A stretch of DNA of 64,000 bases from Anseranas semipalmata (taxonomy: Eukaryota > Chordata > Aves > Anseriformes > Anseranatidae): the NCBI GenBank assembly GCA_013399115.1, contig VXAA01003990.1, forward strand, positions 816,176 to 880,175. The letters run 5' to 3'. The notes under the pieces are model-generated. The model was not told the origin of the DNA. It saw only the letters and a program-made list of their open reading frames with translations, and made no database searches. Each line of letters begins with the position of its first letter. Positions within the stretch are counted from its first letter, which is position 1. A program made the translations under genes and the position numbers. Shown here piece by piece: positions 1 to 10,776 of the stretch.

Positions 1-660
1 AGGAGGTGCGCGCCCACCGGCTGCCGAGCGGCGCCCGCAGCCGCGCTCCCGCGGCCCCGCCTGCCCCGTTTTGGGGGGAACCCGGCGTGGAAACGGGGCC
101 GCCGAGCCCGGACAACCGGCCGGGGCCACCCCAGCGGCGGCGGCGGGCGAGCGTGATTGCGGCGAGCAGTCGCAGAAAGAGGCAAGCGGGTAGGATGTCG
201 GGGTGGAAACACGTTTATGGAGGAGAAGACTGAGCTCCATCTGGGCAACAATCTTCCGAGAAGCCATCTGACAAGCTTCTCTGCCGCGCAGCACACGCAC
301 ACCGGCTCCCCGCGCCGTCCCGGCCGCTCGCCCGCTGCAGCGAGGGTGCCGGCGGAGCCCCTGAGCGCGGTCAGAGCCCCCGTGTCACCTGAAAGAAGGG
401 ATTTGGCTCGTCGAAATTGCATTCCTCTGCAATCAGCCAGCCCAAAATACTTCCAGAGTAACATCCAGGAGATCATTTCCCCGGAGCTCCCTATCAAGTG
501 TTGCATACATAATATATCTTTTAAATATATTGCTTTTTCGATGTGCTGAAAGGGAGACAGTTATTAAAAACTGTGCGAGCATTCTGCTTGTAATTACCCG
601 GGGAGCGGGGCGAGGGCGAGGCGCTTGTGGAGACTCCAGCTACGTGTCGCAAACCGGGGC
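1..660. promoter_or_regulatory. CpG-rich block, probable CpG island / promoter region
   Basis: The first 180 bases are extremely GC- and CpG-rich with GGCGG-type runs, and CpG-rich patches recur around 290-370 and 595-630. In vertebrates such blocks usually mark promoters and first exons. The rest of the window is AT-rich and CpG-poor, so this edge is probably where a gene starts, either running into the window or away to the left. No coding exon, TATA box or consensus splice donor could be fixed. A 130-codon open frame at 157-549 is not recognisable and is expected by chance in stop-poor GC-rich DNA. Direction of transcription and gene identity are unknown. Confidence 0.6.
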
Positions 661-721
661 TTGAAAGCCGCTCTCCTTTAAGGTTTGCGTGTGTAAAGCC
701 CCTTGGCGCCGTTTTAAAAAT

Positions 722-842
722 AAACCAATGTGTGTGTGCATATGCATACACATATACATAAGAATATACATCCATAGACTATGTATAGATGTGTATATAT
801 ATGTATGTAGAAACTTACATACACACACGCGCACACATATTT
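722..842. repeat. TG/TA/CA-rich alternating simple repeat
   Basis: The stretch is dominated by alternating purine-pyrimidine steps: TG repeats, then TATA-type repeats, then CA/CG repeats ending in ACACATAT. It separates the two CpG-rich blocks. A CCAAT pentamer sits at 726-730 just at its edge, but nothing else supports a promoter call there. Confidence 0.75.
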
Positions 843-935
843 ATCGATTAAAATCTCCCCATTAAATATAGGCACGCCTTGCGGTTGGGATTCTTTCAGT
901 CGTTGATTTCCGTAGATAAATGCAAAATTTTCCTT

Positions 936-996
936 TGTTGTTTCTCTCTTTTTTTCTCCCTTTTTTTTTTTTTTTTTCTCTTTCTCTCTCTTTTCT
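936..996. repeat. Polypyrimidine tract
   Basis: This is about 60 bases of nearly uninterrupted T and C, with a run of 18 or more T in the middle, lying between the two CpG-rich blocks. It resembles a long splice-acceptor tract, but only a CTCAG follows and no recognisable exon comes after it. Confidence 0.7.
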
Positions 997-1129
997 CAGT
1001 GGAAAGTGCACAGTAAGTGTGAAGTATACATCATCGCCCGAGGAATTTGTCTTGAAAAGTCCTCTCAGCCCCCTGGTGTTCAAAGACTGAAGGATGGTTA
1101 TTGATTATTGCGCTAGATCAGAGCCCGCA

Positions 1130-1420
1130 TTAAACGCCGGGGAAACAAAACAGGGCCCGGCTGCTGCCCGCGGCTCCCCGCGGCACGGCGCTGCCGGGGC
1201 CCCGCGGGGCGCTGCGCACCCGCGGATCGCGNGCCGCGGGCCGGGGCGCAGGGCGCGGGGCGCAGAGCGGGGGCTCGGCCCCGCGGCCCCTTTCCCACGG
1301 TTTGCTTTCGTCCTGCTCCAGCGGCCAAGCAGCCGGTGCGGCCTGCAGCAGTGCCTGCAGGCAGCGCTTGAGCCGGGAACAGCCGAGGGAACGGGCTGCG
1401 GAAACAGACCTTACACGTAT
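1130..1420. promoter_or_regulatory. Second CpG island core (contains one N at 1232)
   Basis: This is the most CpG-dense part of the window, with many CCGCGG, GCGC and GGGGC runs and one ambiguous base at 1232. Together with the block at 1-660 it suggests one promoter-associated CpG domain of about 1.4 kb interrupted by low-complexity DNA. Open frames on both strands (1094-1516 plus, 1113-1556 minus) cross it and encode only Ala/Arg/Gly/Pro-rich sequence; they are treated as composition artefacts. The N suggests difficulty sequencing through high GC. Confidence 0.6.
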
Positions 1421-4032
1421 GTATGTAAGCGGATAGATACCGACATACACACATGTATAGGGACTCAGCTGGGTGCAGGGGGCAAGCGCTGGGGTTTGCC
1501 TGTGTGTTCAGACTGATGAGCTCTTGGGCAGGCTTGTCAGTTCTCACCACGCTCAATGAATCCTAAATCCATTGCTTGATCCATTAGAAGCCTCCCTGAA
1601 GGGGCACCGGGGATGGAAGGGGGCTGAGAAACCCCCTGGCAGCAGGGCAAAGCAGGAAGGTCAGTGCTGGGGTGTGCTGCAGGACAGGGTGAAGGCCTCA
1701 TTCAGGGTCTGCCCTAAGCACCCCACTCTGGGGGATGTAAGAGGATGCTCAGAGTTCCTGCCTCCCTGCCTGACCATGACTTCCCGAGTGGCTGCAGTTC
1801 TCCTGGGGGTGCGCACACCCCCGGCCTTCACCATCACAGTCAGTGATGTTATGTGGGCACAAGCTGCCCCGTATGCCTTGGGAAGTGAGGGGTGTTAGCT
1901 GGCGATCACCAGCTCTCTGGATCCATTGCTTCTTTGGCCAGCCACAAACAGAGAGAACATCTTTTGCTCTTACAAACTTGACCAGCAGTAAGAGACAATA
2001 ATGCTGAACTTCCTCCCTTCTGCTGGTGAAATTTGGTGTTGTTTAGGGGAGGGGAGCAAATAGAAGAGGGGTCTTGGAAGGCTTTTTCACCTCAGGCTTT
2101 ACTTCACAACAATTTTTATCTTGTGCATAAAAAGAAGATTAAGTAAATTATGGATAACTTCAAAATGTATTTTAAAGTTTATTATTTTTCTTTTTGAGCT
2201 GCTGCCAGTTGAATTCATGACAACTGAGGTGTTTTGCTTTATGAATAAGAGCATCAACTACCCTATTGTGTCCTGTCAGAGTATCCTGGTATTTCTACAT
2301 CCTCTCTAAGGTCCACTTTCAGACTTGGAGGAATTTGATCAGGGAATTAGGTTTTGGACCACTTTGTTTCCATTTTGCAAACGCAAAGATGCTGCAGTGA
2401 AATACACAGTGGTTTCTGTTTCTTCCTCTCCGTAGGGATGTTTAACTCCCATTGACACTGATGTGAGTTATGCATATGTCTAAAGAGGAGAAGGGAGTCT
2501 TAGATCTTTTTCTCATCGTTTACATGAGATCAAAGGAAATCAAATAGAGTTAATGAAGGGCCAGATGGTGCTTTATTTGTGCTCTGGAAGACACTATGAG
2601 AGAATGGGAAGGAATATCTGTAGTTTAACCTGGCAAAGAGGAGGAAAACTTACTATCTTGTTTAATGGGCACTGGAACAAGTATGCCATATCTTCAGAAG
2701 TGGGAAAGGTTTGCTTGTTTTCTCTCTCTCAGTAGATTTTGGATGCAGGGCTAGGGTTGCTTTTGGAAGGCACTGATTGAATGGGTTCCAGACTCTGAAA
2801 TCACTCATGTTTTGTCTTTTTTTGGAAACACAAATTTCTTTGGACCCAGTCAATTCTTTAGTTTTGGCATTTAAGCTGTAGGATATGGGTGCTTTTCTAG
2901 TCCATGGAAAATGTGTAATCTAAGCTGCCACAGGAGGCAGGGCTGTAGAGGCAGAAGAACCTTTGATTTGGATCCTCACTGTGAATGAGAGTTTGGCAAG
3001 AGAGGCACAGGACGCAGTAAACTTTACCAACTGCACACACAGAGCAAGTCATATCCCAGAGGATGCTGACAGGTTCAGAACCATCCTGTTCTGTGCCTCT
3101 GTGCCAGCTCTGGCACCTCTCCCCACAGGCTGTTTGGCTCTGTCAGCTCCAGCTGCCCCTGGGACCTCCAGAGAGGAGATTATAGTCCTGGGCATAGCTA
3201 ATGACAAGTTACTTCTACCCTCACCGCTGGCAGGATTGTTTGAAAAGACATGAAAAGTTTGTTCCTCTCTAGACCTTATGCCGATCCTGCCAGGCTCTTT
3301 CTGATGTACTGTACCCAGAAGTATCCTATTCGAGAATTGGTAGGGGAAAACGGAGACATTTTTGCAAAGGATTACGCCCACCCATGCTGATCTTGCAGGG
3401 ATGAGTCTGTGGGGGCAGTAGAGGCCATCTTATTACTTGTCTTGCGTACATCCCATCATTGTTTTAATGCATGACACACTTATTCAAGGACAATTTCTCA
3501 CCAGGCCAGATTTCCCAATAACTTGATGTTGTGTGTTGGCCTTGCATGATATTGTAATGCCAGTTGACAAAAAAAAGTTACTTCAGTGATGTTCCCCAAG
3601 GCTCCTTTTGTTGACAAAGTAGTTTACTGGATTTGTAAAGCTTTGCAGTTGAGCTGAAGGCCTGGAGGCTTTCCTGTTTTAAAAGCAATGGGAAGAGATG
3701 CAGCTAACATCTGTACATTTGTTTAAGGACGCCAGAAATTGTTTGTGTTTATGGTTTATTTTTGGAAAATTATATTGAGATTATTGTAATAGCAGTATAG
3801 CTCCATCTACTCTTTGCCCCTGGTACAAACCTAACATTACAGCTCCAGCTGACATTATTTCCACCTGCTTTAAATGTGTTCATGTGCCTCTAATCCTGTG
3901 TGCAGCTTCACATTTGTACCCATTTCCTGTATTTTATAGGCACATGTGGTATGTCGAGGTTTGCAAATGTAAGCCCTCATTTTGTGCTGCTTGGTTTTTA
4001 ACATTCATTTTCCCTGGCTGTGCTCCTTGTTT
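1421..4032. other. Unannotated AT-rich/mixed intronic or intergenic DNA
   Basis: No gene, RNA or recognisable young repeat is visible. The longest open frames are about 110 codons and match nothing recognisable. A patch of moderate GC at 3050-3200 carries overlapping frames on both strands without conserved motifs. Confidence 0.5.
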
Positions 4033-4189
4033 AAGAAGAAAGAAAAGGAAGAAAAGAAAGAAAAGAAAGACGAGAAAGAAAAGAAAGAAAGAAAACAAAG
4101 AAAGAAAAGAAAGAAAAGAAAGGAAAGAAAGAAAAGGAAGAAAAGAAAGAAAAGGGAAAGAGAGAAAGAGAGAGAGAAAGAAAGAAAAA
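4033..4189. repeat. GAAA/GAAAA purine microsatellite, interrupted
   Basis: These 157 bases are A and G on the plus strand except for two C residues, at 4071 and 4096. Units are mixed GAAA and GAAAA, with AG steps near the right end. It produces a Lys/Arg-rich open frame that is not a gene. Confidence 0.9.
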
Positions 4190-5829
4190 CAATTCTTTTT
4201 TCTCCTGGTTAGGTTTAAGAAAAACCTTGAGAACTTCCTTGCTCTTTTATATATCTAGCCCTTTTATTGAGTGAGTGTGCAGTAATTTGGTGGGTTTGCT
4301 AAGAAACTCGACAGTTAATGGGATACATCTGCAATAGATTCAAAAATATCTGGCTGCTTAGAAATATGGAAAAGACTAACGTTCTCACTCCTTTCAGTTC
4401 TTTTGAGAAGTTCATATCTGCTTTAGCTACACAGAAGTCGAGATTCTATTAAAGATCCATATATTCTGAGAGCCACTACCAACTATAATAAAATCATGAG
4501 AGCTGACCCTTCCAAAACTGCTATTAAAAAAAATAAAAGTTACGGATTTTAAAGGATCTAAGAAGCTACATTAAAAAGCGCACAAAAACATACATATACG
4601 TGGAGCTACACAGTGGCTTTATGAGGTTTGAGAGCATAAAAGAAACCTCAGCCATGGAAAAAAGAGTCCAGACCTCATTTTCTGCAGGCAAATTGGCTGC
4701 TTCGCATCAGTGACCCATGCTTGTATGCTTACTCACACCTATGAAAAGAAGAATAGCAACATCAACATCCTTCACCTGGTGCACCATGACCTAGGTCTGG
4801 GAACCCTTTGGTGTTAAGGGACAGAGACTCGCTCAACTAGGGATGGAAATCTGTAAGAGGAAAACCCAAATGTATCCCTTAGAACAATTCTATATTTCTT
4901 AGATTGATTTCTTCATGGCACAACAGTCAAGGGTTACTCAGCCCATTACAATAAAGTTGATTTTTAGGGCTATCACCCACTAGAGGGAAACTCATGGTAG
5001 TGTGAACCCATAGGAATGAGCAGCATAGGGGAGGAAAAAAAACATTCGTGCAGAGCCTGAGTGGATATATCTAGTGTCCTGCGGTTCCTGAGGAAAAAAA
5101 ATGGAACAAGATGAAAGAAACAGAATAGAGTGTTCCTGTGCCTGAGCTACTTCCTGTATGAGGGGGTCAGTTCATCTAACATCTTTACTATAGTGCAATT
5201 AATTTTCATTTGCAAAATTTTAGGAGGCTTTAGATTGGTACTTCATAGTAATGAAGACATACGTTTTTGGTAAACAGCTGATATGCCCTCTGGGGCACTG
5301 GTGTATCTAGCCTTGTGATCCATGGGTCACTTTTCGGTTGGTAAGGTCAAAAAGCTGGTAGTGGGAAGACCTTCTTCAGATTCCTTCTGCAGATTGCAAA
5401 CAAATTCCCTATACCTCCTTGCCAAATGTCATTTAAAGATCTGACACGTGTCTGTTTATTCATCAGAATGAACGGAAGTGTAGAAACATAGTGCTAATGT
5501 TTATGTTCTAATTAAGGAATTCATTTATGTTGTCTCCTTTAAAAATATTCTCCTCAGAGAAAATATGAGCCCAAAGCTGATTTATCAGGTTTAAATTTAA
5601 GAAAGCTATATTGTCAGAACAACCACACATTCCTTTTTGCACCACTTTTGAAATCTGTTTCCTATTACCATCTCTGCATCAGACAAATACAACGAAGTTA
5701 TTTACAGGCTGTGAAAGATACTAAATCTTTTCAGAGTAATATTACATTGGATCACAAATTCTCACTTTTAATAATAATTGACAACAAACTAAAGCTAAGG
5801 ATATTCACAATTAGTAACAACAACACATA
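4190..5829. other. Unannotated AT-rich DNA
   Basis: No gene or identifiable repeat is visible. Only short poly-A runs break up otherwise unique-looking sequence. Confidence 0.5.
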
Positions 5830-6050
5830 ATGCTCTCTCAGCGTCTTGTATCTTCAAGACCTTGTGCAGGCATAAGCTGCTGAAGCCTTATTAACGTTTA
5901 CTTTGGAAGGATGTTAAATATTGTTATCTCCATTTTACAGATGGTGAAAGAGGCTCAGTAGGATTGTGACTTGCCTAAAAGCCTTGGAAAAGTTTAATTG
6001 CAGAAGCAAGACCAGAGCTGGTGAGCTCTTGGCTCCCAGTTGTGTGAGAG
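5830..6050 (+). mobile_element. MIR-like tRNA-derived SINE remnant
   Basis: The text around 5925-5990 follows the MIR/CORE-SINE pattern. A TTGTTATCTCCATTTTACAG block comes first, then a GAAAGAGGCTCAG equivalent of the 'gaaactgaggc' segment, then GTGACTTGCCTAA, then a 'gcagaagcaagaccagagctg' equivalent. The order matches the sense strand of MIR as generally known. Many substitutions and indels are present, as expected for an element of amniote age. Boundaries are approximate; the leftmost 90 bases are the weaker part. Confidence 0.6.
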
Positions 6051-6249
6051 AGCAAAACATGTATTTAAAAGCATCCTGTGCTGTAGGAATCCCAGTTCCA
6101 GTGAACATCAGGGCTTGAAGAGCTTTGGGGCAGCGCGGCTCCTCAGGGGCCTTTTGGGCTCCCAGCTCCCATTAACTTTGAGTGATTTTGGAGCTCTTGA
6201 AAACTACTTTCAGTCCTTTGAGGGAAATGCACAACACCTGTGATTCATA

Positions 6250-6395
6250 GACGTGGCGCACGGAGAGGCAGAGCAAAGGCTCGGAGGTACGGCCAGGCCC
6301 ATGTGCAGCTCCGCCGCCATTCAGAAGCCGGCAGGCCGAGCGCTGAGCAGGTCCTCCCGGGCTGAGGAGCCGGGGGGGCCGGCGATGCTGCCAGC
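6250..6395. promoter_or_regulatory. Small internal CpG-rich patch
   Basis: CpG dinucleotides cluster here (GTGGCGCACGGAG, TCCGCCGCC, GCCGAGCGC, GGGGGGCCGGCG) in a region whose surroundings have few. It is shorter than a standard CpG island. It could be an orphan island, an alternative promoter or a GC-rich exon of a non-coding RNA. Open frames on both strands are unrecognised. Confidence 0.35.
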
Positions 6396-8131
6396 TCACC
6401 TCACTGACATGATTTCCTTGGGAGCAGAGCCAGGAAAGATCTGAAAGCAGAGCTCCACCCCTCTTATAAATGTCAGCTCTGCCATCAGGAGGAAACCCTC
6501 TTTGCCTGGCCCCCTGTGCCTTGCCCTCCATCTCCAGGAGAAAGCTCAGGTGGCTGCACCTCCTCAGGCTCTCCGCACCCCTCTGCCTGGCCAGCCCATG
6601 ATGGGAAGGGGGGAACTGGGAGCTGGGTTTGTGTGTGTGATTGTGTGTGTGATAGGAGTGCAAGAGTGAGGAACTGGCTTGCAGATGGGAAGCAGATCTT
6701 TGGGGCTCAGCACCAGTCAGGCTGGGCAGCAGGGGCCAGGGTGGGTGGAAGGGTCAGGTAGCAGCGCAAGCTGCTGTCAGGTAAAGGGGTGCAAAGTGTG
6801 AGGCACACAGGTCCTGGAATGAAGGAAAGGTCAGGAGAAGCAGTGAACACCCTAATGATCAAAGAGCTGCAATGGTCCCGGTGCTGGGGCCTGTGCACTT
6901 CTCCCTTGCCCACATGCAGCCTTGCACCGCTATGCCCACTGTGGCCTTTGGAGATGAGGAAGGGAAAGGAGTTCAAACTCAAAGGAGGGACCAAAGATGT
7001 CCCACATGCATGTGTCTGGTGATGTCTGTGTCTTGCTGTTGCCCAAATCATTATCTTTTTGCTTCGGTGATACTGGTGTGCAAATCATTTTGCCAGCAGG
7101 AGAGAGACTAGATATTGAATTGAGGAGGACCAGCTTCCCAAAAACACTGGTGAGAAGGGAAAGGAAACCTTGGATGTGAGAGAGGACACCAAAAGCATGG
7201 ATAGAGCTGGGCAAGAGACAGCTCTGGAGAAGGAAAGGCATCCCTGTGGCTTTAGTTGGTGTTGCAGCTGTCCGCCAGAGACCAGATGCACCAAGATTTT
7301 TGTGTCAAAGTTTTCAAGTCCATTCCTTAGGTATGACTTTTGGCCCTAGACAATGTTCAGAGGGATGCAGGAACCATTTACAGCATGGTCATGAATATTT
7401 GTGTCCATGTTTAGAAATGTATTAGTGGCTTCATCACATTAAAACATTTTTGGGATGAGTATGCCTAAGTGAGTGCTTACTGCTAGGAAGATCTCAAGGT
7501 AATTCTGAATAATGAAGAATGAGAAAAGCCTCCGTTATGTGGGAGAAACTACCAGGGCAGAGGACCAGCCTTCTAGTCCAAAACCTATTAAATTCAAGGG
7601 AAAAACAACTTTTAGATGGCCTTGTGCCTACGCTTAGAAATTTAATTGAATTTGGAGTAGTCTTTATAGACCTAGGGACTCACAGCATGAGATTAATTAT
7701 TCATTGCAGTGATGGCAAATGCAAGCAGTAAACTGGCCAGTTGGTCCTATACAGGATATATATATATATATAAAAAAAATCTAATGGGGGTGGTCAGGAT
7801 AAATCAGGTAAAATCTCTGGATGGTGGAATGTCACTCCAGGGGCCACGATGGGGAAAGGTTAAGGGTCTCTGGGAAAAAAAGTTTCTTTTTAATGTTCTT
7901 TTGCTTGAACATGTTAATGTCCCATAGGCCTGTTCTTTACATAATTCTGTTTGCACAAGATGAAGGGGGTACCAGAGCTTTGCCAGCTTCGTGTAACTCA
8001 TTGCAAAATCCTTGAAAATACTGTTTGAAAATATTTATGCAGGAAAAAAAGTTATTTCACACATTTCTAGTCACCAGCCAGCTTTTAAAATAAACCAATC
8101 TGTCCTCAGAAATAAAAGAGAAGAAGAAATA
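6396..8131. other. Unannotated mixed DNA with short TG and TA runs
   Basis: Apart from short TG repeats at about 6626-6653 and a TA run at about 7757-7773, nothing recognisable is present. Many overlapping frames of 60-115 codons occur on both strands in 6500-7300; none shows a known domain, and they overlap too heavily to be real genes. Confidence 0.5.
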
Positions 8132-8200
8132 GAGATCCAAATTCGCAGTTGGTGTAAATTACCAGACTTCCACTGAAGTCAATGTAGGGTTGCCAATCTA
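8132..8200. repeat. Worn copy of an ancient amniote palindromic repeat (tentative)
   Basis: GATCC, then CAGTTGGTGTAAAT, then CCACTGAAGTCAATG in this order resembles a family seen across reptile and bird DNA, in which a 'cagctggtgtaaat' block is followed by a 'ttgaagtcaatgg' centre. Only one arm is clear here. The call rests on recollection of the family and not on an alignment. Confidence 0.35.
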
Positions 8201-9189
8201 AACTAACAGAGAATCCAGTCCAGAAACTGTGAACGTCATTTTAGAAGTCTTTGAAATAAGGTCTGTGAAACATTATGAGCCTGTAGAATACCTTGCAGAA
8301 TGGCGAAGAGTGGGGAGAGCTTCCAGGTACCCCAGGACAAACAGCAAACAACAGTACTGTGACTGAAATTTTGCATGCAAAATGTCCTATCAGTTAAAGT
8401 GTAGAGTTTAGAGAGTACAAATAAATAGCAAGTATTAATCAATAATTGCTTCTCCAGTAAACCAATTGGCATAGTAACTAGAGTTTTCCATGCTAACAAA
8501 GTTCAATATTTAAACTTTATGTTAAGGCTAATGAAATAATGAAATACATTTTTTTTTTTTTTAATTCTTGACATAAACGAACAAAGGAACAGTGGAGTCC
8601 CATGTTTCTCCAGCAGATCATGTTTCTGAAACATGGCAAGCTTCCTCCAAACCAGCTCTGTTTGGTGGCATCTCCTTTGTCACTCTCTTGCTTACAAGGA
8701 ATTGTACAATTTTTAAAGGCATGTCCATGAACCAGAAACTCAGAGCATGTACCTTCTCGCTCCTTTTGGTTTTGAAAGGGTGATCTCAGCACCCCAGGAG
8801 GGAGTGTAAAGGTTATTGGTTATTCTAATCCATTAAAAGTCTCTCTGGAAGGGTCAGCTTATGGCTGGTCTATTTCTCTTGAGAAACAAAACCAATTAAG
8901 CCCATGGCAGTGCACAGATCAAGTATTTTCTTATGTCTTCTGTGAGTGCCATGGCAATCTTCCTATCTCACCCTCAGCCTTATGCTGTGTCCTGTAAGTT
9001 TTTTTTTTCCAGTGGATGTCCGGAAGGACAGTGAAAACTCACCTTCCAGACATGAAGGGATGGGTATTTGAAGATATAAATGGCTGGTATGCACCTACCT
9101 TGCAGCCCCTGGGGTCTCCCCCTGCTTGGTACCTCCATCACCATGCGCAGCGGTGCTTGATGCCGTGGCTGGGCTGATGCCTGGCGCGC

Positions 9190-9305
9190 TGACTCCTTGG
9201 CTAAGGCCCATGGCTGTGTTTGCTCAGCATAAAACTCGATGGGACCTAGTTCCAGCCCTCTGGGTACTACTATAATATTAGTGTTACTGTACCATAATAA
9301 TAACA
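9190..9305 (-). mobile_element. Ancient amniote SINE/L2-type remnant (tentative)
   Basis: Read on the minus strand, the segment runs TTATTATTATGGTAC, then AGTAGTACCCAGAGG, then GGAACTAGGTCCCAT, then CAAACACA. This order resembles the 3' part of an old MIR/L2-type element common in turtles and crocodilians. Divergence is high and the ends are not defined. Confidence 0.4.
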
Positions 9306-9422
9306 CGAGTACATATTTTATGAGCACTCTGCTCTCAGTGCTGGAAAAAGCAGCCAGTACTGGAAAGGAAACATGAAGCTTTTCGGCTGAAAATCTCCTG
9401 GTGAATTTCAAGAGAGACCAGG

Positions 9423-9508
9423 GGCCGGGTCCTCAGGTGACATAACCTGGCATAGACTCACTGCGATCAATGGGACTGTGCTTTCTCATGCCAGCTGAGG
9501 TCTGGGCC
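9423..9508. repeat. 86-bp palindromic element with terminal inverted repeats
   Basis: The left end GGCCGGGTCCTCAGGTGA and the right end CCAGCTGAGGTCTGGGCC are inverted copies of each other with a few mismatches. The centre holds GCATAGACTCA and ATCAATGGGACT. The layout matches the palindromic amniote repeat tentatively called at 8132-8200, here with both arms present. It may derive from a short non-autonomous DNA transposon (MITE-like), but the family name and target-site duplication were not established. Confidence 0.5.
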
Positions 9509-9539
9509 TCAATGTATAAGAACTGACCATGTGGAATGG

Positions 9540-9571
9540 TTTTTTTTTTGTTTGTTTGTTTTTTTTTTACT
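9540..9571. repeat. T-rich low-complexity run with GTTT units
   Basis: Two poly-T runs flank a (GTTT)3-type centre, 32 bases with no A or C. Confidence 0.85.
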
Positions 9572-10700
9572 TTAGCGGTTGTCACCAGGCAGCCAAGAGA
9601 TGCTTGAATTGACACGCTTAGAGTCTCAACAGGCAAAGTCTGAGGGCATGGGAAAATCAGCTCCACCAAGCATTGGACTCAACTGGAAGTGAGGACCCTG
9701 GGATTAGCCTTACATCACAAGAGGTGGGAGCAGACATATACCCTCTGACTTCTGCTAGAGCTAAATATAACCCCTCATGGCTTAAATAAGTCCTGTGGGG
9801 AAAAGCAATGGGCTTGAAAGGGAATAAGGAAAGAAAAAAAAAAAAAGGAAGGAGAAATAGCTACAGAGCTTTGACATGGCAAAAATGGAGAAAAGCAGAC
9901 CTATTTGTGGGCAGCAGTTAAGATTAAAGCCTGGAGGGGAACCAAAGGCTACATGCCCTTGCTTACAGCCAAGAGATGCCCAATTGCCTTTGGTGAGAAG
10001 CTTGCACCAGCCTCTGCTGGCTGAGGATAAAGTGACTTTCTCAAGCCTGTGAGCTTCTGGACATGAACAATTTTGTGTGAGATGCCTGGAAGAGCCAGGC
10101 CCGGGTCATTAATACAGATCCCTAAGCACCAGCAAGACTGCTAATACTGAACCAAAGGTCAAGGTCTAACACGGCCAACAGTCAATAGCAAGTGAGTGAT
10201 TTCCTATTTCTGCAAAGAGAGGGCTGAGTAGCATAAGCTTTGCTGCTATATGTTATAGGAAAAAATCCACAGGGAAAGTTTTACATCTTTGCTGCGAAAA
10301 AAAGTAAAGTGACATCCTCTCTTGTATCAAATGAAGTTTAGAATATGAAATGGTTGAATGCTCCACATTACAGAAGTAAATTCTTCCCCAGGGGAAGAAG
10401 AGTGCAAGCGTTTGTATTATTTGTATGTCATCCAACTATCTGGCTGCATATGTGTGGAATATTTAATGTATACTTTGCAGTAATGTATTTGTTGCATATC
10501 GTTGGATAAGATCACCAATAGAAAAGAGATTTAATAGGTACCCAGTATAAAACTCAGACTTCTGATTTGCTGTCATTGTTTTATCTTAAGCTATAACTAA
10601 TAACTATGAGAAACATCTGTGTCCCAACTACTCTCAAAGGAGTTTATTAAGCAGATCTTCACATTTTATAAAGCTGTTCTGATAGCTTGCTTGTTTCACA
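9572..10700. other. Unannotated AT-rich DNA
   Basis: Nothing recognisable is present except a short poly-A run near 9834-9846. Confidence 0.5.
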
Positions 10701-10703
10701 GGA

Positions 10704-10774
<71 letters not shown>

Positions 10775-10776
10775 GA
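10701..10776. repeat. (GAAA)18 microsatellite
   Basis: Eighteen uninterrupted GAAA units at 10702-10773 form part of a 76-base all-purine run. Purity suggests a length-variable locus. It creates mirror Lys/Arg-rich and Phe/Leu/Ser-rich frames on the two strands, neither of which is a gene. Confidence 0.95.

Noticed and set aside
157..549. 130-codon open frame in the first CpG island
   Set aside because: GC-rich DNA has few stop codons; the product is low-complexity and unrecognisable at first, then AT-coded random sequence, with no splice or start support.
1094..1556. Overlapping 106-147 codon frames on both strands in the second CpG island
   Set aside because: Ala/Arg/Gly/Pro composition reflects GC content, and both strands are equally open.
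3884..4258. Lys/Arg-rich frame
   Set aside because: Translation of the GAAA/GAAAA microsatellite.
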